A model generated the notes under the pieces. The model searched no databases, had not been told where the DNA came from, and worked only from the letters and a program-made list of their open reading frames with translations. A stretch of 64,000 nt of DNA, from NCBI GenBank assembly GCA_964417895.1, contig CAYQJS010000004.1, positions 100,614 to 164,613 of the forward strand. Reading direction: 5' to 3'. This document shows positions 51,789 to 59,255 of the stretch, in pieces (position 1 is the stretch's first letter; each line of letters begins with the position of its first letter). The DNA comes from CAYQJS01 sp964417895. GTDB taxonomy: Bacteria > Chloroflexota > UBA6077 > SHYK01. The position numbers and the translations under genes were made by a program.

Positions 51789-52754
51789 CTACGCCCGTGC
51801 GAAGGCTGGCCGCGCGGGTCGCCGCCCGATCAGCCGCCCCAGTTCCCCTTTCTCCCAAACCACGAGAAGCATGCTCGCATTGAAAATGCTCGAATAGGTG
51901 CCTGTCGTTATCCCCACCAGGAGCGCCAGGATGAAGCTCCGGACCGTGACACCGCCGAAGAGGAACAGCGTGAACAGTGTGAGGAGCACCGTGAGGGACG
52001 TCGTGAGCGACCGTCCCATAGTCTGCATCAGGCTGTGGTTTACCACGTCCTCGAATGGCTCGCCCTGGTGGCGGATGGAGTTCTCGCGAACGCGGTCGAA
52101 TACCACGATGGTGTCGTGGACGGAGAAGCCGATCACCGTGAGAACGGCCGTGATGAAGAGAGCGTCGAGCTCAATGGCGAACAACCGCCCCAGGATCGAG
52201 AAGATCCCCACGACGACCAGTGTGTCATGGATCAACGCGACGACGGCGCAGACACCGAAGCGCAACGATTCGGGCACCTGTCGGAACGCAAACCACAGAT
52301 AGAGCAGGATCCCAGCACAAGCGGCCATGACGGCGAGCACCGAGTTGCGCACGATCTCCGTGGCTACGAGCGGCGACACCTGATCGAAGCTGAGAATGGT
52401 GATGGGCCCGAAGCGTCGGGCCAGCTCGTCCTCGACTCTCTGGCGCTCAGACGCCGCCTGAACCTCGCCCTCCTCTGTGCGCGCCTCAGCGGCAAGCGGA
52501 AGTGTGCGCACGATGAAGGTGCCGTCGTCGGCCTGCTGCACGATCGCCTCGTGGTGGCCGAACTCTCCAAAGGCTTCGCGCAATGTCGACTGCTGCACAG
52601 GTCGATCGAAGCGCAACGTCATGATTGACCCGCTGGTGAAGTCGATGCCAGGGCGCAGACCGCCGGGAAGCAGGAGCGATACGAGCCCGGGAATGATGAT
52701 GACGGCGGAAACCAGGAAAAACCAATAGCGTCTGGCGACCAGATCGTAGAACAT
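51789..52754 (-). CDS. secF: protein translocase subunit SecF
   Basis: A 321-residue RND-superfamily membrane protein that with SecD uses the proton gradient to aid Sec-dependent export. It has six transmembrane helices. Signatures: RPGIDFTSGSIMTLRF (the GIDFxGG-type motif), VVALIHDTLVVVGIFSILG, and SVHDTIVVFDRVREN (SecF transmembrane motif). It starts 3 nt after the secD stop and is followed 9 nt later by the FrnE-type gene. Confidence 0.96.
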   Translation of the reverse strand: MFYDLVARRYWFFLVSAVIIIPGLVSLLLPGGLRPGIDFTSGSIMTLRFDRPVQQSTLREAFGEFGHHEAIVQQADDGTFIVRTLPLAAEARTEEGEVQAASERQRVEDELARRFGPITILSFDQVSPLVATEIVRNSVLAVMAACAGILLYLWFAFRQVPESLRFGVCAVVALIHDTLVVVGIFSILGRLFAIELDALFITAVLTVIGFSVHDTIVVFDRVRENSIRHQGEPFEDVVNHSLMQTMGRSLTTSLTVLLTLFTLFLFGGVTVRSFILALLVGITTGTYSSIFNASMLLVVWEKGELGRLIGRRPARPAFARA

Positions 52755-52757
52755 GCG

Positions 52758-54158
52758 CTAGCCCTGCAAGCCCGCGGGCTCCAGGCGCTGGCGAGCCGTG
52801 GGCATACCGAACAGCGCCGGGTTAAGCGCTGCGCGCCCCCCGAGCACGGTGCGCAGGAGCGCTCGCGTCACGATGATGGCGCTAAACATGCTGACAAGTA
52901 CGCCGACAAAAAGAGTGAAGGCAAACCCCTGAACGATGCTCACGCCGAGATTCGAGCCGAACCAGTAGAGGATGACGCAGGTAATGAGGGTCGAGAAGTT
53001 CGAGTCCCGGATCGACGGCCAGGCGCGCGAGAAGCCGGCCTCGATCGCCGCGCCGATGGTTTTCCCTGATCGTAGCTCCTCTTTCATGCGCTCGAAGATG
53101 AGGATATTGGCGTCCACCGCCATGCCGATGGACAGGATAAAGCCCCCGATGCCGGCCAGAGTAAGGGTGACCGGTATGAGCTTGAAGATGGCCAGCGCCG
53201 TGAGCGTGTACACGAACAAGGCGCTCACCGCCACGACGCCCAGCATCCGGTAGTAGAGGATCATGAACAGGGCGACCACCAGCAGCGCGATCTCGCCGGC
53301 AACGACGCTCTTTCTCACCGAGTCGGCGCCCAGGGTGGCGTCGACGCTCCGCTCCTCTTCAATACTCACCGGCAAGGGGAGGGCGCCAGCATTGAGCTGG
53401 ATCACCAGATTGCGCGCGTCGTCGAGGGTGAAACTCCCCGTGATCTGCCCCCGGCCCTGGGTGATTGCCTCCTGCACCCTCGGCGTCGTGATCGGCTGCC
53501 CGTCCAGGAAAATCCCTAGCTCCTTGCCCTTGAGGCGCGTCGTGAGCTCGCCGAAGAGCTTGCTTCCCTCGCTATCGAACTCGAATAGGATCATCGGCTT
53601 GCTCGACCCCTGCTCGAATCCCACCTCAGCTTTCTTGAAGTAGCGGCCGGTTAGCTCCTTCTCGACGTCGTCGTTGCCCTTGGCGGTAGCCACCACCCAT
53701 TGCTGCTGGCCCTCGATGGTCTTCTGCTCGCGGAAGTCCATCTGCGCCGTCTTGCCGATGAGGCTTTTAGCCTCCTCAATGTTGCGGATCCCGGGAAGCT
53801 CGACGATGACGCGATCCGCGCCGCGCCGCTGCACGATGGGCTCCGCGACACCGTAGGCGTTTATGCGCTTCTCGATGGTCTTGGTCACGCCATCGACAGC
53901 CGCACTGGGGTCGCTTCCGGGCGGAACCTTGGAGGTGTCGGCGCGAAGCACGAGGTGGGTGCCCCCCTGGAGGTCGAGGCCGAGGCGAAAGCCCTGACGG
54001 TGGAAGTCGATGACGTCGATGTGGACGCCGTCGCTGCCCGGCCATGGCAGGACCGAAGGCAGGTAGCTCTCGGGTTTCTGCGGCCAGACCACGATGAGCG
54101 ACACGACGGCGAGGATGCCGATGAAGAGGATGAACAGGTTGTTGTTACGGCTGTTCAT
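52758..54158 (-). CDS. secD: protein translocase subunit SecD
   Basis: A 466-residue partner of SecF. Transmembrane helix 1 is LFILFIGILAVVSLIVVW; GLDLQGGTHLVLR is the SecD signature, followed by the large extracytoplasmic P1 domain (VIVELPGIRNIEEAKSLIGKTAQMDF) and five C-terminal helices with GIGGFILSIGMAVDANILIFERMKEEL (D-x-N-I-L-I-F-E-R). Length is normal. The ATG is at 54158; a divergent promoter region with an inverted repeat lies upstream. Confidence 0.96.
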   Translation of the reverse strand: MNSRNNNLFILFIGILAVVSLIVVWPQKPESYLPSVLPWPGSDGVHIDVIDFHRQGFRLGLDLQGGTHLVLRADTSKVPPGSDPSAAVDGVTKTIEKRINAYGVAEPIVQRRGADRVIVELPGIRNIEEAKSLIGKTAQMDFREQKTIEGQQQWVVATAKGNDDVEKELTGRYFKKAEVGFEQGSSKPMILFEFDSEGSKLFGELTTRLKGKELGIFLDGQPITTPRVQEAITQGRGQITGSFTLDDARNLVIQLNAGALPLPVSIEEERSVDATLGADSVRKSVVAGEIALLVVALFMILYYRMLGVVAVSALFVYTLTALAIFKLIPVTLTLAGIGGFILSIGMAVDANILIFERMKEELRSGKTIGAAIEAGFSRAWPSIRDSNFSTLITCVILYWFGSNLGVSIVQGFAFTLFVGVLVSMFSAIIVTRALLRTVLGGRAALNPALFGMPTARQRLEPAGLQG

Positions 54159-54164
54159 GCCTGG

Positions 54165-54185
54165 AGTATAGGTGGTGGCTATACT
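54165..54185. promoter_or_regulatory. 21-bp inverted repeat overlapping divergent -10 elements
   Basis: AGTATAG and CTATACT separated by 7 nt form a perfect dyad between secD and the divergent gene at 54234. Each arm contains TATACT pointing outward, so it may be a pair of back-to-back -10 elements, an operator, or both. No consensus -35 sequences are seen. Confidence 0.45.
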
Positions 54186-54233
54186 GCAACGCTATGTGAG
54201 GAGCGTGAGGGCGGGGCGCGATTTGGGGGTGCA

Positions 54234-54620
54234 GTGGCCGATCGCCTAACAGACGCTGGAGTCGTGGCTCTCACGCTGGTCGGGTGGGCCGTGCTCGCAT
54301 ACGTCGTCGTGCTGCTTCCCGTTTCGGCCGGAAGCCAGGCGGTCTTTTATGCCGCCGGTTTTGTTGCTCTGTCCGGCTCCACGGCGCTGGTCTACGAGTT
54401 GTATCTCGCGCGCGCCGGGGGTCGGGGCCCAAGGCGGCCAGCGACCGCTCTCCTCGGCACCGGTATGCGCTTCGCGGTGATTGCCGAGTTCGCCCTCTGG
54501 CTACAGTCGCTGCGCCTGCTCACGCCGGGCTACATCGTACTGTTGGCGGCAGCCTTCATCTTCCTCGAGTTTCTGGCGAGGCAAGCGGGGGATAATGAGC
54601 GGGGCCAGCGACGAGGTTGA
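54234..54620 (+). CDS. small membrane protein (hypothetical)
   Basis: A 128-residue protein with about four hydrophobic segments: VVALTLVGWAVLAYVVVLL, AVFYAAGFVALSGSTALVY, FAVIAEFALWLQSL and YIVLLAAAFIFLEFLA. I recognise no family. GTG 54234 follows a GGGGG stretch. It is transcribed divergently from secD, and its last 26 nt overlap the start of a methyltransferase gene, so the two are translationally coupled. Confidence 0.65.
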   Translation: MADRLTDAGVVALTLVGWAVLAYVVVLLPVSAGSQAVFYAAGFVALSGSTALVYELYLARAGGRGPRRPATALLGTGMRFAVIAEFALWLQSLRLLTPGYIVLLAAAFIFLEFLARQAGDNERGQRRG

Positions 54621-55404
54621 CGCCCGAGGGACGCGCGCCCGCTCCTGGCCGAGGGCCAGACTGCTGGCGCAGCTGTATGACTGGGAGCACGACGGGCTCC
54701 AGGACGACATTGCGCTGTATCGAGCTCTCGCGCTCCGCACAGGCGGGCCCATCCTCGAGCTCGCTTGCGGCTCGGGGCGAGTGCTGGAGGGGCTCCTGGG
54801 CTCCGGGCTCGAGCTGGTGGGACTCGACCGCTCACCCGAGATGCTCGAGCGTGCGCGCAGTCGGCTGAAAGCTGCGTCGAGCCGCGTTCGGCTGGTCCAG
54901 GGCGATCTGCATGATGAGCTCCCCCCCGGGCCGTTCGCGCTCGTCGTGCTCGCGCTCAGCGCATTTGGTTTCGTTCAGGAGACGGCCCGCCAGGTCGATC
55001 TCCTCCGCCGCATCCGCGCGATGCTTTCGCCGGGCGGGCTGGTGATCCTCGACCTCGTCCACGCCGCACCGCTCTGGGACGAGCCGCAGGGGCTGGCCGT
55101 GCTTCAGCGGTCGGGACACGACGAAGCGATCGGCGCGGACGTGAGCAAATGGATGGTCCAGCGGATCCTCCCTTCCGCCCAGGAGATCCAACTGGACTGT
55201 TTCTATGACCTGGCCTGGAGCGATGGCTCCTTGACGAGGCTGACTGATTCGGCGCGCCTACGCTACTACGCTCGCTACGAGATCGAGCTTCTGTTGCAGG
55301 CCGCTAGTCTGGAGCTGGAGACGGTGGGGGGCGATTACCAGCTCGGACCATTCCAGGACGGCAGTGAACGGATGATCGTCGTGGCGCGCTCGGGGGCGGG
55401 GTGA
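54595..55404 (+). CDS. class I SAM-dependent methyltransferase
   Basis: A 269-residue methyltransferase. An N-terminal stretch (LLAQLYDWEHDGLQDDIALYRALA) precedes motif I GPILELACGSGRVLEGLL, motif II VGLDRSPEMLERARS, the acidic loop VRLVQGDLHDEL and post-III MLSPGGLVILDLVHAA. The C-terminal beta segments (YARYEIELLLQAASLELETVGGDY) are typical of small-molecule methyltransferases. The acceptor is unknown. ATG 54595 overlaps the preceding gene. Confidence 0.85.
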   Translation: MSGASDEVDARGTRARSWPRARLLAQLYDWEHDGLQDDIALYRALALRTGGPILELACGSGRVLEGLLGSGLELVGLDRSPEMLERARSRLKAASSRVRLVQGDLHDELPPGPFALVVLALSAFGFVQETARQVDLLRRIRAMLSPGGLVILDLVHAAPLWDEPQGLAVLQRSGHDEAIGADVSKWMVQRILPSAQEIQLDCFYDLAWSDGSLTRLTDSARLRYYARYEIELLLQAASLELETVGGDYQLGPFQDGSERMIVVARSGAG

Positions 55405-55474
55405 CGGTCGGATAAAATGCGACGACGTTCGGGTCAGAGGCGGGGGATTTTCAGAGCAACGTGACGGCGAGGGT

Positions 55475-56305
55475 ATGACAGCGACCTTCACGAATCGCCT
55501 CCGGGACGTTCAACGGCGGACAGCCAGCGCCCTTTGCGTGGGCCTGGACGTCGATCCTCGCCGGCTGCCCTCCGGCCTAACCGCCGACCGCGCAGGTTTT
55601 GAGCGATTTGTCCGCGGTATCGTTGAAGCGACTGCGGACCTCGTCTGTGCCTACAAGCCAAACCTGGCTTTCTACGAAGCCATGGGACCGAATTGCTTCG
55701 ACCTGTTGCGAGCCACGCTTGATGCCGTCCCACCGGGCGTGCTGACCATCGCCGACGGCAAGCGTGGAGACATCGGCACGACGGCCGAGCGCTACGCCAG
55801 CGCCCTGTTTGAGGTGCTGAGGTTCGACGCCGCCACCGTGAATCCATACCAGGGACGCGACAGCGTGGAGCCCTATCTGGCCGATCCGGGCCGGGGGGCA
55901 TTCCTGCTGTGCAAGAGCTCGAATCCCGGGAGCGACGATTTCCAGGAGCTCATGGTCGAGTTTCGGGGAGAGCGTGTGCCCCTGTTCGAGGTGGTCGCCC
56001 GCCAAGCGGCGGAGTGGAACGCCGCCGGCAACGTTGGCCTGGTTGTGGGCGCCACCTATCCGTCCCAGCTCCAGCGTGTGCGGGGGCTGGCGCCCGCTCT
56101 TCCGCTGCTGATCCCCGGGGTTGGTGCACAGGGGGGTGACGCCGCTGAGAGCGCGCGGCTCGGCGCGGCGGCCGATGGCATGCTCGCGGTAGTTAGTGTC
56201 AGCCGACAGGTGCTGTACGCATCGTCCGGGCCTGACTGGGAGGAGGCCGCGCGCCGAGAGGCACTCACCCTGCGCGATGCCATGCGCACCGCGGTGCCGG
56301 CGTGA
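55475..56305 (+). CDS. pyrF: orotidine 5'-phosphate decarboxylase (PyrF, type 2)
   Basis: A 276-residue enzyme decarboxylating OMP to UMP. It has CVGLDVDPRRLPSG at the N-terminus, YKPNLAFYEA, the catalytic TIADGKRGDIGTTAERYA (D-x-K-R-x-D-I), VNPYQGRDSVEPYL and VGATYPSQLQRVR, then LIPGVGAQGGD. The order and length are those of the mycobacterial-type (type 2) PyrF rather than the shorter E. coli type. The ATG is preceded by GCGAGGG. Confidence 0.95.
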   Translation: MTATFTNRLRDVQRRTASALCVGLDVDPRRLPSGLTADRAGFERFVRGIVEATADLVCAYKPNLAFYEAMGPNCFDLLRATLDAVPPGVLTIADGKRGDIGTTAERYASALFEVLRFDAATVNPYQGRDSVEPYLADPGRGAFLLCKSSNPGSDDFQELMVEFRGERVPLFEVVARQAAEWNAAGNVGLVVGATYPSQLQRVRGLAPALPLLIPGVGAQGGDAAESARLGAAADGMLAVVSVSRQVLYASSGPDWEEAARREALTLRDAMRTAVPA

Positions 56306-56317
56306 GGGGAGTTGGCC

Positions 56318-56575
56318 GTGCCGGTTGACTACCACGTGGGGGACGTCGTGCGACTGCGGAAGCCCCATCCATGTGGCGGCTACGACTGGACCGTGGTACG
56401 GATTGGAGCGGACATCGGCTTGCGGTGCTTGAAGTGCAACCATCGGGTGCTCCTGCGTCGGAGCGAGGCCGATCGGCGGCTCAAAGCCTTCCTCTCACGC
56501 GCTGTGCCAGCAGATCCGTTCGCTGGCCTTGAAGCGCTGGAGGCGATGCAGGCGCCTGTCGACGAGCGCGCGTGA
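56318..56575 (+). CDS. DUF951 family protein
   Basis: An 85-residue protein with the DUF951 signature: VDYHVGDVVRLRKPHPCGGYDW, VVRIGADIGLRCLKCNHRVLLRRSE. The CxxC in LRCLKC and the CGG of HPCGG may bind metal. The function is unknown; genes of this type are widespread in Firmicutes and Chloroflexota. GTG 56318 with GGGGAG 6 nt upstream is favoured over TTG 56312. The stop overlaps the start of the MFS gene as GTGA. Confidence 0.88.
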   Translation: MPVDYHVGDVVRLRKPHPCGGYDWTVVRIGADIGLRCLKCNHRVLLRRSEADRRLKAFLSRAVPADPFAGLEALEAMQAPVDERA

Positions 56576-57873
56576 GCGCCGTTTCGCAGCTCGACCCACC
56601 GGTCTGGAGGAATCCAGCGTTCCTTCGGCTGTGGATCGCCCAGGCGATAACCCAGACGGCGCAGAACGCAATCTGGTACGCGCTCCTGGTGATTGTCGAA
56701 GAGGCGAGCCACTCGCGGACCGCGCTCGGCATCACCATTCTCTCGGTCGTCCTTCCCTCGGTGTTGTTCGGCGTGCCGGCCGGTATCTACGTAGACAAGT
56801 GGGACAAGCGGGCCGTACTCGTCGCCACCAATCTGGCGCGGTGCTTCGTCGTTCTTGGCTATGTTCTCGTGGGCTCCACCCTGGCGCTGCTGTTCGCCGT
56901 GAGCTTCGTGTTCTCGGTGATCTGCCAGTTCTTCGCCCCGGCGGAGGTGGCGGTTATTCCGGCCATTGTCGGCCGTGTGCGGCTCATGCAGGCCAACTCG
57001 TTCTTTCACCTGACGTTCACCGCCTCGCAGCTCCTCGGGCTTGTATTTTTCGGCCCGCTCATCGTCAAGCTCCTCGGCACGACGAGCTTCTTCGTGACCA
57101 TGGCAGTGCTCTACGGCATCTCCGCGGGCCTCGTCTTGCGGCTGCCATCGCAGGCGCAGGAAGGGAAAGATGGCGCGAGCGGGAAGCCCGACTTTCAGCG
57201 GCTTTCCCAGCTCGGCGAGGTGGTGCAGCTCCTCCGCGGGGACCGTGAGATGGTCGGGGCCATGGGCTACCTGACGCTGGGCGGGACACTGACCCTGGTG
57301 GTCGCCATGCTAGCGCCCGGGTATGTCGTCGAGGTGCTGGGGATCGCCGCCGCCGACGCGGTCTTCGTGCTCGCGCCCGCTGGAATCGGCATGCTGAGCG
57401 CGGCCTTCGTCCTCAGCCGTCGTTCGGGGCTGCTAACGGACCGGTGGCGGATAATCAGGCGCGGACTCGTAGTCGTGTCACTATCCCTCTTTGTGGCCGC
57501 TGCCCTCCCGGCGCTCGGTCGGGTCGCCGGGTTGGTGCGGCCGGAGTGGGTGGAGGTGCACGTCTTGAGCGAATGGGATGTCGCGCTGCTCGGGGCCGTG
57601 ATGATCACGACCCTGGTGGCGGGCTTCGGCTTCGCAGCGATCGTGGTGGCCGCCCAGACGCTGCTGCAGGAGCGCGCCCCCGCGCGTGCCAGAGGCCGCG
57701 TGTTTGCCGTGCAATTCATGCTGGCCAACCTGCTGTCTATCATCCCCTTGCTCTTCATCGGCGGCCTGGCAGACCTTATCGGCATTACACGGGTGCTCAT
57801 GCTCATAGCGATGGCCCTCATGGGGGTCGCCTTCATGAGCCGCCGCCAGGCCAGCGCGGGCTCTAGCGTGTGA
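56572..57873 (+). CDS. MFS transporter
   Basis: A 433-residue major facilitator with about 12 helices. After VWRNPAFLRLWIAQAITQTAQNAIWYALL (helix 1) it has VPAGIYVDKWDKRAVLVATNLAR (the loop 2-3 region, a variant of the RxGRR motif) and ARARGRVFAVQFMLANLLSIIPLLFIGG near helix 10. The pattern is that of MFS_3/enterobactin-exporter-like efflux proteins. The substrate is unknown. The GTG start overlaps the DUF951 stop, so it is in one operon with pyrF and DUF951. Confidence 0.88.
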   Translation: MSAVSQLDPPVWRNPAFLRLWIAQAITQTAQNAIWYALLVIVEEASHSRTALGITILSVVLPSVLFGVPAGIYVDKWDKRAVLVATNLARCFVVLGYVLVGSTLALLFAVSFVFSVICQFFAPAEVAVIPAIVGRVRLMQANSFFHLTFTASQLLGLVFFGPLIVKLLGTTSFFVTMAVLYGISAGLVLRLPSQAQEGKDGASGKPDFQRLSQLGEVVQLLRGDREMVGAMGYLTLGGTLTLVVAMLAPGYVVEVLGIAAADAVFVLAPAGIGMLSAAFVLSRRSGLLTDRWRIIRRGLVVVSLSLFVAAALPALGRVAGLVRPEWVEVHVLSEWDVALLGAVMITTLVAGFGFAAIVVAAQTLLQERAPARARGRVFAVQFMLANLLSIIPLLFIGGLADLIGITRVLMLIAMALMGVAFMSRRQASAGSSV

Positions 57874-57900
57874 GAGCCGCTGAGCGCTCCGTCCAGCCGC

Positions 57901-58137
57901 TCAAATGGTGCCAATGATCCGGGCTGAAATGGCGGCCAGCGCGAGGGTTGCGATGCCCAGCCACAGGAGCTGTGAGGAGTCAAGGGACGCGCTGCGCAGG
58001 CTATAGAGGAGCAGCGGTATCAGGGTGGCGCTCAGCGCGAGGAAGATGGTGACGGCCGGGCGGCCTCGGATGAGGCGTGGCAGACGGCCGATGAGAGGCT
58101 TCTCCGGGCAGCCGCGTGGACGGCGGGGGCTCATCAC
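57901..58137 (-). CDS. small membrane protein (hypothetical)
   Basis: A 78-residue protein: basic N-terminus (PRRPRGCPEKPLIGRLPRLIRGR), then two hydrophobic helices (AVTIFLALSATLIPLLLYSL and LLWLGIATLALAAISARIIG). No family recognised. The composition and the clear hairpin-like two-helix pattern favour a real gene over a shadow. It is convergent with the MFS gene, with stops 25 nt apart. Confidence 0.5.
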   Translation of the reverse strand: MMSPRRPRGCPEKPLIGRLPRLIRGRPAVTIFLALSATLIPLLLYSLRSASLDSSQLLWLGIATLALAAISARIIGTI

Positions 58138-58197
58138 TCACGCATCTATGTGGAAAGGCGCGAACCGTCTCCATCACCCAGCTCGTCGTGCAGTGTT

Positions 58198-58203
58198 TAT
58201 AAT
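58198..58203 (+). promoter_or_regulatory. -10 element (TATAAT) of the tRNA cluster
   Basis: A perfect TATAAT 24 nt before tRNA-Leu. The -35 is not evident. Confidence 0.5.
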
Positions 58204-58226
58204 ACTGGGGACCGACACGTGGTCGA

Positions 58227-58312
58227 GCCCCGGTGGCGGAATTGGTATACGCGGCGGTTTGAGGGGCCGTGGACGAAAGTCCGTGCGGGTTCGAGTCCCG
58301 CCCGGGGCACCA
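58227..58312 (+). tRNA. tRNA-Leu (anticodon GAG)
   Basis: A class II tRNA of 86 nt with encoded CCA. Acceptor GCCCCGG pairs with CCGGGGC; discriminator A; D arm TGGCGGAATTGGTATACGC; anticodon stem GCGGT/GCCGT (two wobble pairs) with loop TTGAGGG, anticodon GAG; long variable arm GGAC/GTCC; T arm GCGGG-TTCGAGT-CCCGC. Confidence 0.95.
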
Positions 58313-58333
58313 CCTGGTGGATGGGCGTAACCG

Positions 58334-58406
58334 GGGCGAATAGCTCAGCTGGGAGAGCGTCCGGCCTACACCCGGAAGGTCACAGGTTCGAGCCCTGTTT
58401 CGCCCA
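58334..58406 (+). tRNA. tRNA-Val (anticodon TAC)
   Basis: Acceptor GGGCGAA pairs with TTCGCCC; anticodon stem TCCGG/CCGGA with loop CCTACAC, anticodon TAC; T arm ACAGG-TTCGAGC-CCTGT; discriminator A. The genomic 3' bases are CCG, so CCA is not encoded, unlike its two neighbours. Confidence 0.95.
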
Positions 58407-58427
58407 CCGCCGGCTGCGTTTTCCCTG

Positions 58428-58503
58428 GCCGAGGTAGCTCAGGTGGTAGAGCACGCGACTGAAAATCGCGGTGTCGGCGGATCGACCCCGCCCCTCGGCA
58501 CCA
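58428..58503 (+). tRNA. tRNA-Phe (anticodon GAA)
   Basis: Acceptor GCCGAGG pairs with CCTCGGC; anticodon stem CGCGA/TCGCG with loop CTGAAAA, anticodon GAA; CCA encoded. The T loop reads ATCGACC between GGCGG and CCGCC, so position 54 is A instead of the nearly universal T. Confidence 0.93.
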
Positions 58504-58611
58504 GCATTACTTAGCATCGCTCGGCCACCACTGGTCACAACTGGTCGTCTGTGGGGCTGTCGTTTGGCCGCCATCCTCGCCTTGCTACCGTAGCGGCCAG
58601 GAGGGGCTACC

Positions 58612-58842
58612 GTGCTGAGCAAAGTCTTCCAGAGCAGTGAGGGGCTGAGCCTCTCCATGCCTCCGGAAATGGCGGACCGCTACCACCTGGCGCCAGACGT
58701 CGAGGTCGAAGTGATCCCCACCGACGACGGCATCCTGCTGAAGCCCATCGGAGTCGGGTCGTGGTTCTCGGTCGAGTGGGAGCGCGCGCTGGACGCCGTG
58801 CTGGAGTGGCATCGACCAGCGCTGGAGATGGCGGGTGAGTGA
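58612..58842 (+). CDS. AbrB/MazE/SpoVT-domain antitoxin
   Basis: A 76-residue protein. The N-terminal 50 residues (VFQSSEGLSLSMPPEMADRYHLAPDVEVEVIPTDDGILLKPI) follow the swapped-hairpin AbrB pattern, with the usual strand-LP-x-E-helix-G/A-strand-DGILLKP order. The C-terminal helix (WFSVEWERALDAVLEWH) would contact the toxin. It probably represses its own operon and neutralises the Doc-like protein encoded next, whose start overlaps its stop by 8 nt. GTG 58612 has AGGAGGGG 5 nt upstream. Confidence 0.8.
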   Translation: MLSKVFQSSEGLSLSMPPEMADRYHLAPDVEVEVIPTDDGILLKPIGVGSWFSVEWERALDAVLEWHRPALEMAGE

Positions 58843-59242
58843 GCGGCGCCCATCACCAGCCTTCCCCGATGGAGAGCAGGCGGTCGCCTTCCACCGGGCG
58901 CTCATGGCGCGCCTCGGGCTCGACGCATCGGGGGCGGTCAACGAGGCCGGCCTGCGGTCCTCTCTCGAGCGCGCTCAGCAGATGGGGCAGGGCCAGCGCG
59001 CCGACGTCGTCAGCCTCGCCGCGTTCCTGCTGTTCGGGTTGATCCGCGACAAGCCTTTCGCCACCGCCAACACGCAGACGGCCCTAGCCCTCATGCTGGC
59101 GTTCCTGATTCGCAATGGCGTGGCGGTCGAGGCCCCAGATGAAGAGCTTGCTGGGGTGAGCATCGGCGTCGCCCAGGGCGAGGTGTACGCCGGGATGGTG
59201 GAGATGTGGCTGCGGGACTCGGCGCGCCCGATCTACCGCTGA
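58835..59242 (+). CDS. degenerate Doc/Fic-family toxin
   Basis: A 135-residue all-helical protein of the death-on-curing (Doc) size and order. LRSSLERAQ resembles the conserved glLe-Al-r helix, and RDKPFATANTQTALALMLAFLIRNG (about residues 71-95) aligns with the Doc motif HxFxDANKRTALxxxLxFLxxNG. The catalytic His is Lys (73), the Asp is Thr, and the Lys-Arg after Asn is Thr-Gln; Phe, Ala-Asn and Thr-Ala are kept. It may be an inactive or rewired Fic protein. It is coupled to an AbrB-type antitoxin and lies next to a tRNA cluster. Confidence 0.65.
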   Translation: MSERRPSPAFPDGEQAVAFHRALMARLGLDASGAVNEAGLRSSLERAQQMGQGQRADVVSLAAFLLFGLIRDKPFATANTQTALALMLAFLIRNGVAVEAPDEELAGVSIGVAQGEVYAGMVEMWLRDSARPIYR

Positions 59243-59255
59243 GGCCTGAGCACGG

